DNA from: Candidatus Thorarchaeota archaeon
GTDB taxonomy: Archaea > Asgardarchaeota > Thorarchaeia > Thorarchaeales > Thorarchaeaceae
NCBI GenBank assembly: GCA_004524595.1
Contig: SDOA01000008.1
Location: 1-59,663, forward strand
Direction of reading: 5' to 3'
Length of the DNA stretch: 59,663 nt
The notes below the pieces were generated by a model that worked only from the letters and a program-made list of their open reading frames with translations, ran no database searches and was not told where the DNA came from. This document shows positions 35,490-43,076 of this stretch, piece by piece. The position numbers were made by a program, and so were the translations under genes. How positions within the stretch are numbered: position 1 is the stretch's first letter; every line of letters starts with the position of its first letter.

Positions 35490-37463
35490 TCATGTCCTGA
35501 TCTGACTCAAGAATCCTGAGATGTCATCATCCCATGTGCCGTCTGGCTGAAGTAATCTCTGATAGAGATTGTGAACATATCCAACATATGCCGTCATTCT
35601 ATATCCCTTAAAGATGAGATTGTGTTCTTCAGCTCTTGCTGGTAATTTTGCGAATAATTCAAGTGCTAATTCTTCTGGAATCCTACATAAAATATAGCAA
35701 ATTTGTTTATCGTTCGATATCATCACTGTTGCACTTGGAAAATATCTAAGTGAAGACCCGGCTATTGCATTTAGTTGAGCTAAATCTCCTCTAATTTCAA
35801 TGCAAAAGGATATCAATCCAGAGAAATAAGATAGATATTGTAATTGAATAATACCCGCATCAATTAATTCTCCAAGCTTCTTTTTAAGACCTCTACTATT
35901 CAAATGTAGGAGCTCATAATAATTACCAAGCTCTAAGCTTTGAAGATACATTCCTAATGATGCAAAATCCAAAACTTTTGCTTCAATCATATCTGGAATC
36001 CGAACGAAGCTTTCAGTATTAATATTGAATTCTCTATTTAGCTCATTTGTTTTCTTAGAACTAGAAATCGATTTAGTTAGTTGTGTCAGATTCGTTTTCC
36101 ATCGCCGGTTTTTAACATCATATAAGTGGTAATTGACAGTTGATGTTGACCAATCAACTTGGGCTATATTAGGTTTTGAGCGCATTATTCTTTCAGATGC
36201 TGTTAATGGCATTACCATCATCTGAATAAATGGAGCGTTCTTCTCAGGATTTCCAAGTCGCGCACTCAAAGCTAGATGTTTATGAGGCCACCTATGAGTG
36301 TTACCGATGTATACCATTTTCGTAAGACCAATTTTTTGGTCTTGAACATAACCACGAAGCATTATTCCATCTCGAACTAAAGAAAACCTATTTAACCATG
36401 CATCACGGGATTTCTTTGCATCGTATCTCGTAATTGGAAGCTCAGTTATTACATCTTGATTTTTATTTAATCTTGCAGCAATAACTGCTACTCTCTTTTT
36501 TTGGTCTGGAAACATACTCATTAGTTTGTACCATGTCGAAGTCCACAAATCACTATTAGAGGGAGTCGGCTCTTTTCCGTCTTGAATGAGTTTTCTCTCT
36601 CCCATTATCATAAGACGTACATATTGCGGTGGTTCGATACCCTCAAGAAGACATTGGATATGTCCAATTAAAAGAGTGTGTAGCAATGGCATCGACTGGA
36701 ACTGCTTTCTCATTGCAGCTTGAAAATCCAGTGGATCTACTTTGGGAATCTTTAAGTTAATAGTATATGCAAGAAACGCCATTAGTTCAATCCGAATTTC
36801 CTTAGGATATGATTTTGGAATTAATTGGTTCATTGTTTCTCTCATTGCTGAGCCACGTTTGAGATTTGGTACGTTGATTCCTTGCACCAATTGTGATAAT
36901 TCAGCCCAAGACGGAGGAGATCCATCAAGCAATTTTTCAATTATTTTTGTATCATTCAGGGATATCGTTTCTCTCACAAGCAATCTGTTGTAATTCTCCC
37001 AATCTGTCTCCATCAGGAGTATGGCTGCTTCATAGTTATGGATTGGATGAAGCCTCAACAGATTTCCGGACAAAACATCTACAACTGACATTAGATAGTG
37101 CTTTTCACCTATAATCTCTTGAACTGAAAACAATGCCTCAGAACCTAGCTCTGATAGATGTTTTACCCACCTCTTTGAACTAGGTGGATACAAATCGTCT
37201 TGAGATTGGACATCAATTGAATACTTCTTTAAACAAGATATGGGCGAAAATCTGATTCTATTTTCAATTATACATACATTTTCTTCTGATTTTGAATCTT
37301 CTATGAATCTAAACTCAATATCTTGCTTACTGAGTTTTAAGTCATTAATCCCATCAATTGTAATTTTTGGTCCTTCAGTCGTGTACGAAATTTTCCCTCT
37401 ATGAACTTCATTACACAAGTAAATCACTATTGGAAAAGTCATCTGCATCCTCATGAATAGCAA
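35490..37463 (-). CDS. Large putative DNA-binding protein with C-terminal winged-helix-like region (paralogue of the 23989-25980 gene)
   Basis: This 657-residue protein converges on the giant surface-protein gene, with two bases between stops. No known family is recognised. The N-terminal 200 residues are mixed alpha/beta, the middle helical and polar. Near residues 500-540, FASLGMYLQSLELGNYYELLHLNSRGLKKKLGELIDAGIIQLQY is winged-helix-like, followed by a strand-rich domain (SFCIEIRG, ATVMISN, CYILCRIPEELALELF, FKGYRMTAYVGYVHNLYQ) ending near a Trp. The same order and the YRMTA motif occur in the protein at 23989-25980. They probably derive from a duplication. Both flank the surface-protein locus, consistent with regulators of it, but this is only positional. 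Start near 37463 lies in an AT-rich tract. Confidence 0.72.
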   Translation of the reverse strand: MLFMRMQMTFPIVIYLCNEVHRGKISYTTEGPKITIDGINDLKLSKQDIEFRFIEDSKSEENVCIIENRIRFSPISCLKKYSIDVQSQDDLYPPSSKRWVKHLSELGSEALFSVQEIIGEKHYLMSVVDVLSGNLLRLHPIHNYEAAILLMETDWENYNRLLVRETISLNDTKIIEKLLDGSPPSWAELSQLVQGINVPNLKRGSAMRETMNQLIPKSYPKEIRIELMAFLAYTINLKIPKVDPLDFQAAMRKQFQSMPLLHTLLIGHIQCLLEGIEPPQYVRLMIMGERKLIQDGKEPTPSNSDLWTSTWYKLMSMFPDQKKRVAVIAARLNKNQDVITELPITRYDAKKSRDAWLNRFSLVRDGIMLRGYVQDQKIGLTKMVYIGNTHRWPHKHLALSARLGNPEKNAPFIQMMVMPLTASERIMRSKPNIAQVDWSTSTVNYHLYDVKNRRWKTNLTQLTKSISSSKKTNELNREFNINTESFVRIPDMIEAKVLDFASLGMYLQSLELGNYYELLHLNSRGLKKKLGELIDAGIIQLQYLSYFSGLISFCIEIRGDLAQLNAIAGSSLRYFPSATVMISNDKQICYILCRIPEELALELFAKLPARAEEHNLIFKGYRMTAYVGYVHNLYQRLLQPDGTWDDDISGFLSQIRT

Positions 37464-37546
37464 GTGAAAGTCTGATATTTGTATAGTGCTATTGCGATAA
37501 TTCTATTATAATGCAATAAAATATCTAATTATAAAAAAAAAAGATA

Positions 37547-37586
37547 ATACCAATGTAACTGCGAAGGATTAGAGTGACATTGGTAT
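37547..37586 (-). terminator. Stem-loop with T-run on the minus strand
   Basis: The arms 37547-37560 and 37573-37586 pair over 14 positions with one mismatch around a 12-base loop. On the minus strand the stem is followed by a stretch of T (complement of the A-run at about 37532-37542). It is placed to stop leftward transcription from the small membrane gene ending at 37904, about 300 bases upstream. Archaeal terminators often need only the T-run, so the stem may have another role, such as an operator for the gene starting at 37463. Confidence 0.45.
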
Positions 37587-37607
37587 ACCTTTGTTATTGT
37601 TTACCAG

Positions 37608-37702
37608 GGTTCGACAGGTCTTTCAGGAGGGTATTGTTCATTAGATATGATATCTACAAAACCCCATGGTTCGACAGGTCTTTCAGGAGGGTATTGTTCA
37701 TT
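37608..37702. repeat. Two identical 35-bp direct repeats at exact 60-bp period
   Basis: Bases 37608-37642 and 37668-37702 are identical over 35 positions and begin GGTTCGACAGG. A further 3 bases (CCA) match just upstream with one difference between. The intervening 25 bases (37643-37667) do not match the sequence after the second copy. It looks like a local tandem duplication of a 60-bp unit whose linker has diverged. No third copy is seen. Confidence 0.85.
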
Positions 37703-37903
37703 GTTTTTGTGATTGTTGATCATTTTTTATCACGAAATCATATCCACCTACTACTGAACAGAGTCCTAATCAAAATCAATGCTAAATCCTCCTCCCTTTT
37801 CACTCAGAAACGTGCATTTACTTCAGATAACAGAGAAAAATACAAGGGGAGTATATTAGGGATGGACCTGACAGTTTTGACCTTAAACTGATTTCTGATA
37901 GGA

Positions 37904-38206
37904 CTAGATTGGTGACAACTCTGACATCAGAGTGACAACTCTGACAACAGTATTATCATCAGGCTCGTATGGCATCTGTTGCCTGTGAAATGGTGTTCCC
38001 CATGATGTATCAATCCATATCAAAGCTGAGCCTAATGTTACGAAGATAATGAAGCCAAGAAATCCCACAAAGATGACAAATAATGGGTTCCATGGCAACG
38101 GACTCACTCTATTTGATAGGGCGATGAGTATACTGACAATTAGAGTCAAAAAGGCTGGTGCGATTAGATATTTTGCTCCATTTAAGAACTGGCGCCTCTT
38201 TCTCAT
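37904..38206 (-). CDS. Small two-helix membrane protein
   Basis: About 100 residues from ATG 38206 (MRKRRQFLNGAKYL), with two membrane segments (about 13-32 and 41-64) and a soluble, acidic C-terminal tail after a Trp-rich SALIWIDTSWGTPF. The open frame extends to 38308, but this would run through the start of the divergent MFS gene, so the shorter form is preferred. The promoter would lie in 38207-38279, shared with the MFS transporter. No family is recognised. Placement next to a transporter suggests, but does not show, a related function. Confidence 0.55.
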   Translation of the reverse strand: MRKRRQFLNGAKYLIAPAFLTLIVSILIALSNRVSPLPWNPLFVIFVGFLGFIIFVTLGSALIWIDTSWGTPFHRQQMPYEPDDNTVVRVVTLMSELSPI

Positions 38207-38279
38207 TGTCTTCTCATGAAGAATTTTGCGTTGAGAATTATAAAGTATGCTTAAGTATTCGTTTGAATCAAACTTGACT

Positions 38280-39545
38280 ATGAAAGAAGAAGATACAGAT
38301 CCATACAATGTGTGGAGAGATTATTACTTGGGCATCCAAGGGCTCTTTTACTTTGCCCAAGGAGTCGCTATGGGCGCGCTATTCTTCTTGACTGCTTTTT
38401 TGGACTATCTGTCATTGGACGTGTTTGGAAGAATAGTAATCCAAGCGGTGATCTGGGCTCCGTGGTATTTGAAAGTCATTTTTGGACTGCTTTCGGACAA
38501 TGTACCAATTAGAAAATATGGCCGTCGAAAACCCTACATCTTTGCAGCAGGAATATTGGGTGCTATTGGTTGGATTACATTAGGAACTCACACAGTCTTT
38601 GGTGTTCTTCTAATTGCTTCTGGAATACTTGCCTCACTGGGGACGAGTATGTCTGATGCAGTAATCGATGCATTAGCAGTTGATATCACACCTCCTAAAA
38701 GGCGTGGGGCAATGCAGGGAGTGTCTTGGGGTTCAAGAGGGCTTGGTGTTGGAATATCTGCTATTGCTGTCGGACTGATGGCTGATCAGAACATCTGGTT
38801 CATTATCTACGCAATTCCTGGTATTATCGTAAGCTTCTCGACTTTTCTTGTTCTCTTGTTCAAAGAGAAACCCTTGCCTGAAACATTCAAAGGAGTCAGT
38901 ATTCCTGAATTCACATATCAATTCAAACAAAGGAATACACAACTCTGTCTAGTCTTTCAGATTTTTGCAGGTGCTGGTCTCGCGATTTTACCCATCATGC
39001 AAGTATTCCTTGACGAAGGAGTTGGCTTTGACAACACAACTATCGGAATCATATTCATGGTGTTTTCAGTAGGGATGTTTACTGGTGCTCTTGTATTCGG
39101 TCTGCTCGGCGATAGAATATCTGTTAGAACAACACTACCTCTCACAACAGTAATCTATGTTGCCATCATCTTCACAGTCCTGTTCATGAATTTGAGTATA
39201 ATGCAGACTGCAATGATATTCTTCTTCTTCGTTGGATTTTCTAATGGTGGTTACGAGGCGACGCAGATGAGAATAAGTATGGACTATTCCCCACGGATAG
39301 TGAGTGGTACCATGTATAATCTCTACAACTCATTGTCAAATCTTGGACAAATTGCCATTGGCGCAATAGCGATTGCTGCTTTGGTTGAAGTTCTACAATC
39401 ATACCAGATTGGCTGGCAGGTTGCTTCAGTATTCTTACTGGTTGGTCTCTATATCGGGCATGTCTTGGTTTCAAGATACAGACCTGTAGGGGTGAAGGAT
39501 GATCAAGATTATCCTTTACCTGAAGTCCCTCAATTTGAAGATTAG
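38280..39545 (+). CDS. MFS-type major facilitator transporter
   Basis: About 421 residues and 12 predicted membrane helices. After helix 2, PIRKYGRRKPYIFAAGILGAIGW resembles the conserved loop 2-3 motif of MFS carriers and is close to that of the folate-biopterin and GPH-like subgroups. The second half repeats the pattern with FGLLGDRISVRTTLPL after helix 8. The frame is open from 38247, but ATG 38280 (MKEEDTDPYN) gives the normal short N-terminus and keeps the divergent promoter free. A strong hairpin terminator follows at 39553. The transported substrate cannot be inferred. Confidence 0.85.
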   Translation: MKEEDTDPYNVWRDYYLGIQGLFYFAQGVAMGALFFLTAFLDYLSLDVFGRIVIQAVIWAPWYLKVIFGLLSDNVPIRKYGRRKPYIFAAGILGAIGWITLGTHTVFGVLLIASGILASLGTSMSDAVIDALAVDITPPKRRGAMQGVSWGSRGLGVGISAIAVGLMADQNIWFIIYAIPGIIVSFSTFLVLLFKEKPLPETFKGVSIPEFTYQFKQRNTQLCLVFQIFAGAGLAILPIMQVFLDEGVGFDNTTIGIIFMVFSVGMFTGALVFGLLGDRISVRTTLPLTTVIYVAIIFTVLFMNLSIMQTAMIFFFFVGFSNGGYEATQMRISMDYSPRIVSGTMYNLYNSLSNLGQIAIGAIAIAALVEVLQSYQIGWQVASVFLLVGLYIGHVLVSRYRPVGVKDDQDYPLPEVPQFED

Positions 39546-39552
39546 GTAGAGT

Positions 39553-39582
39553 ACGGGGTTTTACACCCCGTTCACTCTTTTT
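39553..39582 (+). terminator. Rho-independent-like terminator after the MFS gene
   Basis: ACGGGGT (39553-39559) and ACCCCGT (39565-39571) form a perfect 7-bp stem with a 5-base loop, followed by a T-rich tail ending in TTTTT at 39578-39582. It lies 8 bases after the MFS stop codon and faces the right direction. Confidence 0.8.
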
Positions 39583-39778
39583 AGTTAAAATAATCGTATG
39601 AACACTATTCACTCTTGAAACATCGTTGCTGATAGTCCTCATACAAATAGGATCTGAAGACGATAATTGAAACTCTTGGATGATACCTGTCGAAATAGTG
39701 ATATTACTCACTAAATGCTTCTCTCTATTGCGATGAGATTTATGGGGCTTTATCCATACCAACATTGAAGGTGATGTA

Positions 39779-41113
39779 ATGGTTGACGAAACTCTTGAAC
39801 TAGCGCAGAAACTCATTAGAAATAGATGCGTAAATCCTCCTGGGAACGAGATGCGAAATATCAAGACAATATGTGAATTTCTCGATAAGAATAACGTTGG
39901 ATATGAGGTCTTCGAATCCGCATCTGACCGGGGGAATCTTCTTGCGGTCATACCAGGGGTTTCTGATGGTCCAAGTCTTATGTTTGGACCCGGACACCTT
40001 GATGTTGTGCCAGTCGCAGATGAGACAGAATGGAGTGTGCCACCTTTTGAGGGTGTTGTGAAAGATCAATTTCTGTGGGGTCGAGGTGCCTTGGATATGC
40101 TGTTTCTTGCTGCCTCCCAGTGTGCAGCATTCACAAGACTACACAGAGAAGGATTTCGACCTCGAGGAGACCTCAAGTTACTCTTGGTTTCAGATGAGGA
40201 AGAATCAAGCCAACTTGGAACAGCCTGGATGATCAAACACCATCCCGACAAAGTAAGAGTTGATTACCTTGTTTCTGAGCCAGGAGGAGAGCAGTTTGGG
40301 ACAAATCGAACAGTTCTGTGGTTTGGTGAGAAGGGTCTTGCTCCTCAACGAATTACAGTCAAAGGGAGGGAACAACATGGTTCGATGCCATATCTTAGTG
40401 ATAATGCCATTGTAAATCTGAGTAATGTGATCCAGCGACTTGTCACGTACAAGTTACCAAGAGACCTTACTTACCTACGTGCTTTTGCGAAGGGAATAGG
40501 TTTAGGGGGCATTACCGGGACACTAATGAAAAATCGGATTACTTTTCCAATGCTGCTGAAAATTTATGGTCGAAGAAACCCGAGTGTTGCTAGTTTTCTG
40601 CATGCTATTACACAGATGACTTGGTCTCCAAATTTCTGTAGTGGAGGGACTCGCACTAATGTGGTGGCTGGAGAGGCTCATGTTGATGTTGATGTAAGAC
40701 TACTCCCTGGTCAGGATGAAGAATATGTTTTATATCATATGAAGAAAGCTCTTGGTTCATTAGCAGCTAAGGTGAATATTGAGCCTCTCATATCAGAAGG
40801 GGAGAAGATCTACTCTGAAGGGAGTGCGAGTGCAATGGCAGGTCCATTAGTCGATGCAATGAATGCATCGCTCAAGACTGTGATGGGACCAGAGTATGAG
40901 TTTGTCCCAATGATGCAGCCAAATGGAACTGACTGTAGGTTCTTCAGACAAGCCTTCGGGACTCAGGCATATGGATTTGTCATTCATGATGAGGTAATGG
41001 ACATCGCTACAGGACAGAGTCTCTATCATGCTGTTGATGAGAGAATCCCAATCAAATCTATAGATTATACAACTCAAGGATACTATGAGCTTGCTAAACG
41101 ATTTCTCTCGTGA
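39779..41113 (+). CDS. M20-family metallopeptidase (ArgE/DapE/CPG2-like)
   Basis: A 444-residue zinc aminoacylase/peptidase. The first metal-ligand motif GPGHLDVVP (about 70-78) holds the HxD pair, WGRGALDM (100-107) carries the bridging Asp, and VSDEEE (about 140) supplies the catalytic and ligand glutamates. A dimerisation domain with GREQHGSMPYL follows, and the last ligand histidine is near the C-terminus (YHAVDERIP). M20 enzymes remove acyl or amino-acid groups from peptides and N-acyl amino acids. Substrate specificity is not readable. The ATG at 39779 is preceded by GAAGGTGATG. Between it and the MFS terminator lie 195 bases without a gene. Confidence 0.9.
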   Translation: MVDETLELAQKLIRNRCVNPPGNEMRNIKTICEFLDKNNVGYEVFESASDRGNLLAVIPGVSDGPSLMFGPGHLDVVPVADETEWSVPPFEGVVKDQFLWGRGALDMLFLAASQCAAFTRLHREGFRPRGDLKLLLVSDEEESSQLGTAWMIKHHPDKVRVDYLVSEPGGEQFGTNRTVLWFGEKGLAPQRITVKGREQHGSMPYLSDNAIVNLSNVIQRLVTYKLPRDLTYLRAFAKGIGLGGITGTLMKNRITFPMLLKIYGRRNPSVASFLHAITQMTWSPNFCSGGTRTNVVAGEAHVDVDVRLLPGQDEEYVLYHMKKALGSLAAKVNIEPLISEGEKIYSEGSASAMAGPLVDAMNASLKTVMGPEYEFVPMMQPNGTDCRFFRQAFGTQAYGFVIHDEVMDIATGQSLYHAVDERIPIKSIDYTTQGYYELAKRFLS

Positions 41114-41139
41114 TTAATTAAAGAATTCATTAGTTTGCC

Positions 41140-41378
41140 AAAAATCAAGAAGGCCGTCAAGTCTAAGCCTCGACAATGTCCAATGACTACCCGACTGATA
41201 AGCCTGTCTTGAGCGCAACAGACATCCATTGATAGGTGTCTAATGCTCAAGCTTGCCAATCGCTGGTCAGTTCTTCATGCTGTATTTGTCGCCTTGCCAC
41301 CTTTGGACCATCTCGGTGGCATCACTCAGCACGAACCAACTGAGTACGCTTGTCGTTAGCGAACTCCTTAACGGCCAC
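41140..41378 (-). ncRNA. Candidate structured non-coding RNA, family unknown
   Basis: This 239-base stretch has no reading frame but a clear gene-like layout on the minus strand. TTTATATG (41399-41406) is centred about 25 bases before a start near 41378. The ends pair: GGCCGTTAAG (41376 down to 41367) with CTTGACGGCC (41161 to 41152), ten pairs with one G-U. A TTTTT tract (41144-41140) follows directly. Inside are perfect stems CTCAG/CTGAG, GCCACC/GGTGGC and CTTGAGC/GCTCAAG. Local GC is higher than in neighbouring intergenic DNA. I could not match RNase P RNA (no GAGGAAAGTC core) or SRP RNA (no helix-8 motif). One inner hairpin pairs slightly better as a plus-strand RNA, so strand is likely but not proven. 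Confidence 0.5.
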
Positions 41379-41398
41379 TTATACATACATAACCAATT

Positions 41399-41406
41399 CA
41401 TATAAA
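41399..41406 (-). promoter_or_regulatory. TATA box for the structured RNA
   Basis: On the minus strand this reads TTTATATG, an archaeal-type TATA element, with purine-rich GGAAGCC just upstream as a possible BRE. Its centre is about 25 bases before the proposed RNA 5' end at 41378, the usual archaeal distance. Confidence 0.5.
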
Positions 41407-41590
41407 GGCTTCCAAATCGGATATAATCGATAATTCAATTCGAAGATCCACTTTTCATGTCCTTTTTACCTTGTTTTTTACCTTGGAGTTGTTAGAACAT
41501 AATCAACTCATATATCGTATACTCATCGGTAGACTCATAGGTTGAGTAAAGCCAGCTTAACCCAACAAATGATTGGCTCAGTGAAGAGGG

Positions 41591-42316
41591 ATGGCAAAAA
41601 AGAGATTCATTAAGGATATCGATATCCTATTCGACAAAATAAAACCTTATACTTCCCAAGATGTCATGAGTAAATTATTGCAGATTCGCGAACGTTTTAT
41701 TCATTTGAGCAAGAAGCGACTCGTTAAAATCAATCATAGTATCATGCAACTCCTCTGTGCCAAGTATCTCATCGAGAATGGATACAGAGTAGAGATAGAA
41801 TACCCACTGAATGGTGGAGTCCTCGTTGCTGACATCTTTGGGGTCAGAGAGAGGATACTTGGGTTTGAGGAAGATCCTAGAGATGCATTCCTAAGTGAGA
41901 TGCATGGGATTTCTGAAGACGAAGAGACCTTAGTCTTAGAAGTAGAGACTGGATATGTGCCTCCGAAGGGAGCTCTCAATCCTGGTCAATATCGATTGAC
42001 GAGAATTGCTTCAAAGATAGCTCGATATGCTGGCTTTAGTCATAAATTCAGTCTTGCTACTCCTCACTATCATGTCCTTCAGATTCCTAAAGTGATGTTG
42101 GATCCCGTGGGTCACAGAGATAAGAATGAGCTTTCAAATCTCAAGGCATTATGCGACGCACAATATTTTTCGCCACCAATCTTGTTTGATGAACTAGCTA
42201 CCTCTGAGATTCAAGGGATCTTTGTGGTCAATGTGGATGCCATCAAAGTACTTGAGGTTGATCCTCAATACTATCGAGAGACCGTAATGCATGCTGAAGG
42301 AGTTATTCAGATATAA
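41591..42316 (+). CDS. Possible PD-(D/E)XK nuclease-like protein
   Basis: The 241-residue protein starts with basic helices (MAKKRFIKDIDILFDKIKPY). In the middle, EYPLNGGVLVADIFG (about 74-88) and TLVLEVETGYVPP (about 115-127) place an Asp and a Glu-x-Glu on adjacent strands, the arrangement of PD-(D/E)XK restriction-endonuclease folds. The following GQYRLTRIASKIARYA is a suitable helix. The match is by pattern only and the lysine position is unclear. A TATA-like CATATATCG lies near 41509-41517, giving a leader of about 50 bases. It stands alone. It could equally be a structural protein of unknown role. Confidence 0.6.
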   Translation: MAKKRFIKDIDILFDKIKPYTSQDVMSKLLQIRERFIHLSKKRLVKINHSIMQLLCAKYLIENGYRVEIEYPLNGGVLVADIFGVRERILGFEEDPRDAFLSEMHGISEDEETLVLEVETGYVPPKGALNPGQYRLTRIASKIARYAGFSHKFSLATPHYHVLQIPKVMLDPVGHRDKNELSNLKALCDAQYFSPPILFDELATSEIQGIFVVNVDAIKVLEVDPQYYRETVMHAEGVIQI

Positions 42317-42355
42317 TCAAATCATATTGATAACAAAAATGTGGAGGAAGAAAGA

Positions 42356-42508
42356 ATGCCATGGAATATACCATCCCAAGAATGAAATGAATTTCATGAG
42401 TATGAAAGTCGAAGGGAGTTTTCTGCGTCTTCTTTTAAATGGACTATCCTAATTGGATTGTCGACTCTTCTCTCATCAATTCTTGATTCATATAAGACTC
42501 ATAATTGA
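42356..42508 (+). pseudogene. Short ORF interrupted by one in-frame TGA
   Basis: GGAGGAAG precedes ATG at 42356. The frame reads nine codons, MPWNIPSQE, meets TGA (42383-42385), then continues 40 sense codons (from NEFHEYES, with a hydrophobic WTILIGLSTLLSS) to a TGA at 42506-42508, immediately before the stop of the next minus-strand gene. It may be a decayed small membrane protein gene, chance, or a case of stop recoding. Only the ribosome site and the long tail support it. Confidence 0.3.
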
Positions 42509-42778
42509 TTAACGATAGACTGGCCTGACGTAGACTCCACTTCGTCTTCTCGGTGTGTAGACTCCAGATAAAACACACAACGCAACTAAGATGATAATTA
42601 CTCCCATCCCAAGTGGTATGAATGCAAAGATCTCAGGTAAATCCATCGACTCCACTTGACTAAGAGCGTTCAATCCCAAGAAGATGAAAATTGCAGCGAA
42701 GATAAGTAAAGCGAGTGCAATACCGCACCTCTGACTCATTGGTAGCTTCAAATCCTGTTTCTTTGGTGTCATAATCAA
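42509..42778 (-). CDS. Small two-helix membrane protein
   Basis: The 89-residue product has a short basic N-terminus (MIMTPKKQDLKL), two membrane segments (about 18-39 and 49-73) and a C-terminal Arg/Tyr-rich tail (TPRRRSGVYVRPVYR). No family is recognised. It lies downstream of the hairpin-rich gap 42950-43066, leftward like the GNAT gene before it, so it could be on the same transcript. A ribosome site is not obvious. Confidence 0.55.
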   Translation of the reverse strand: MIMTPKKQDLKLPMSQRCGIALALLIFAAIFIFLGLNALSQVESMDLPEIFAFIPLGMGVIIILVALCVLSGVYTPRRRSGVYVRPVYR

Positions 42779-42949
42779 CTCTTCGAATTAGAACTTCTTT
42801 TTTACTAATTGCATATGATTCATTGACTTCAAAATAATAAATGAAACATGTGTCTGCATATGATGTCAATGAATCATGAATTTCTGATGCAATAACACTT
42901 TAACTAAACAGATCAATCTAACACTTGATTCATGTCCTCCTTACATAAT

Positions 42950-43066
42950 GGATGTCCACACAGCTATTGACTTCGCTTCGGTGGGCATCCGCCCGAATTG
43001 GAGGCCTTCACTTCCCGGCAACGCTCATCAGTTTCTTTTGAAGGTCTCCAAGGGCACCTAACTCTG
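42950..43066. other. GC-richer intergenic region with two long hairpins
   Basis: Two stable stems lie in the gap between the GNAT gene (ends 43077) and the small membrane gene. GGATGTCCAC pairs with GTGGGCATCC over 10 positions (one G-U), near 42950-42990. A second pairs TTGGAGGCCTTC with GAAGGTCTCCAA over 12 positions (one G-U), about 42999-43053. Both work on either strand. No TATA element is visible on either side, so an RNA leader or 3' structure in the leftward transcript is more likely than an independent RNA gene. It could be a riboswitch-like element; no known one was recognised. Confidence 0.4.
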
Positions 43067-43076
43067 TATTAGTGAT

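Larger units (their letters stand above)
37464..37903. other. Intergenic region with hairpin, A-tract and a 35-bp direct repeat
   Basis: The 440 bases lie between two leftward genes (35490-37463 and 37904-38206). Near 37530-37545 is a run of A, and at 37547-37586 a 14-bp inverted repeat with one mismatch and a 12-base loop. Read on the minus strand this is a stem followed by a T-run, so it would terminate leftward transcripts from the upstream gene. Downstream of it are two direct repeats (37608-37642 and 37668-37702). An ORF at 37574-37891 crosses the repeats and is not accepted. No other gene is seen. Confidence 0.55.

Noticed and set aside
37608..37702. Two 35-bp repeats with a 25-bp spacer, like a minimal CRISPR array
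   Set aside because: Only two copies, no third degenerate repeat, no cas genes nearby and no typical repeat end. A local tandem duplication explains it better.
37574..37891. 105-codon ORF crossing the direct repeats
   Set aside because: Its repeated peptide is just the translated DNA repeat, it has no ribosome site, and it lies opposite leftward genes.
38207..38308. N-terminal extension of the 37904 membrane protein
   Set aside because: It would run through the start of the divergent MFS gene; ATG 38206 gives a sensible protein.
41140..41378. RNase P RNA or SRP RNA
   Set aside because: I looked for the GAGGAAAGTC core and CAGAA..GGCTTA pattern of RNase P, and the helix-8 motif of SRP RNA. 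Only a lone GGCTTAT matched.
42383..42385. In-frame TGA as a selenocysteine codon
   Set aside because: No recognisable selenoprotein sequence context and no SECIS-like hairpin seen in the short downstream stretch.
42950..43066. Hammerhead ribozyme (CTGATGAG on the minus strand)
   Set aside because: The matching GAAA and the three-stem arrangement are missing; CTGATGAG is a short chance match inside the loop of a hairpin.
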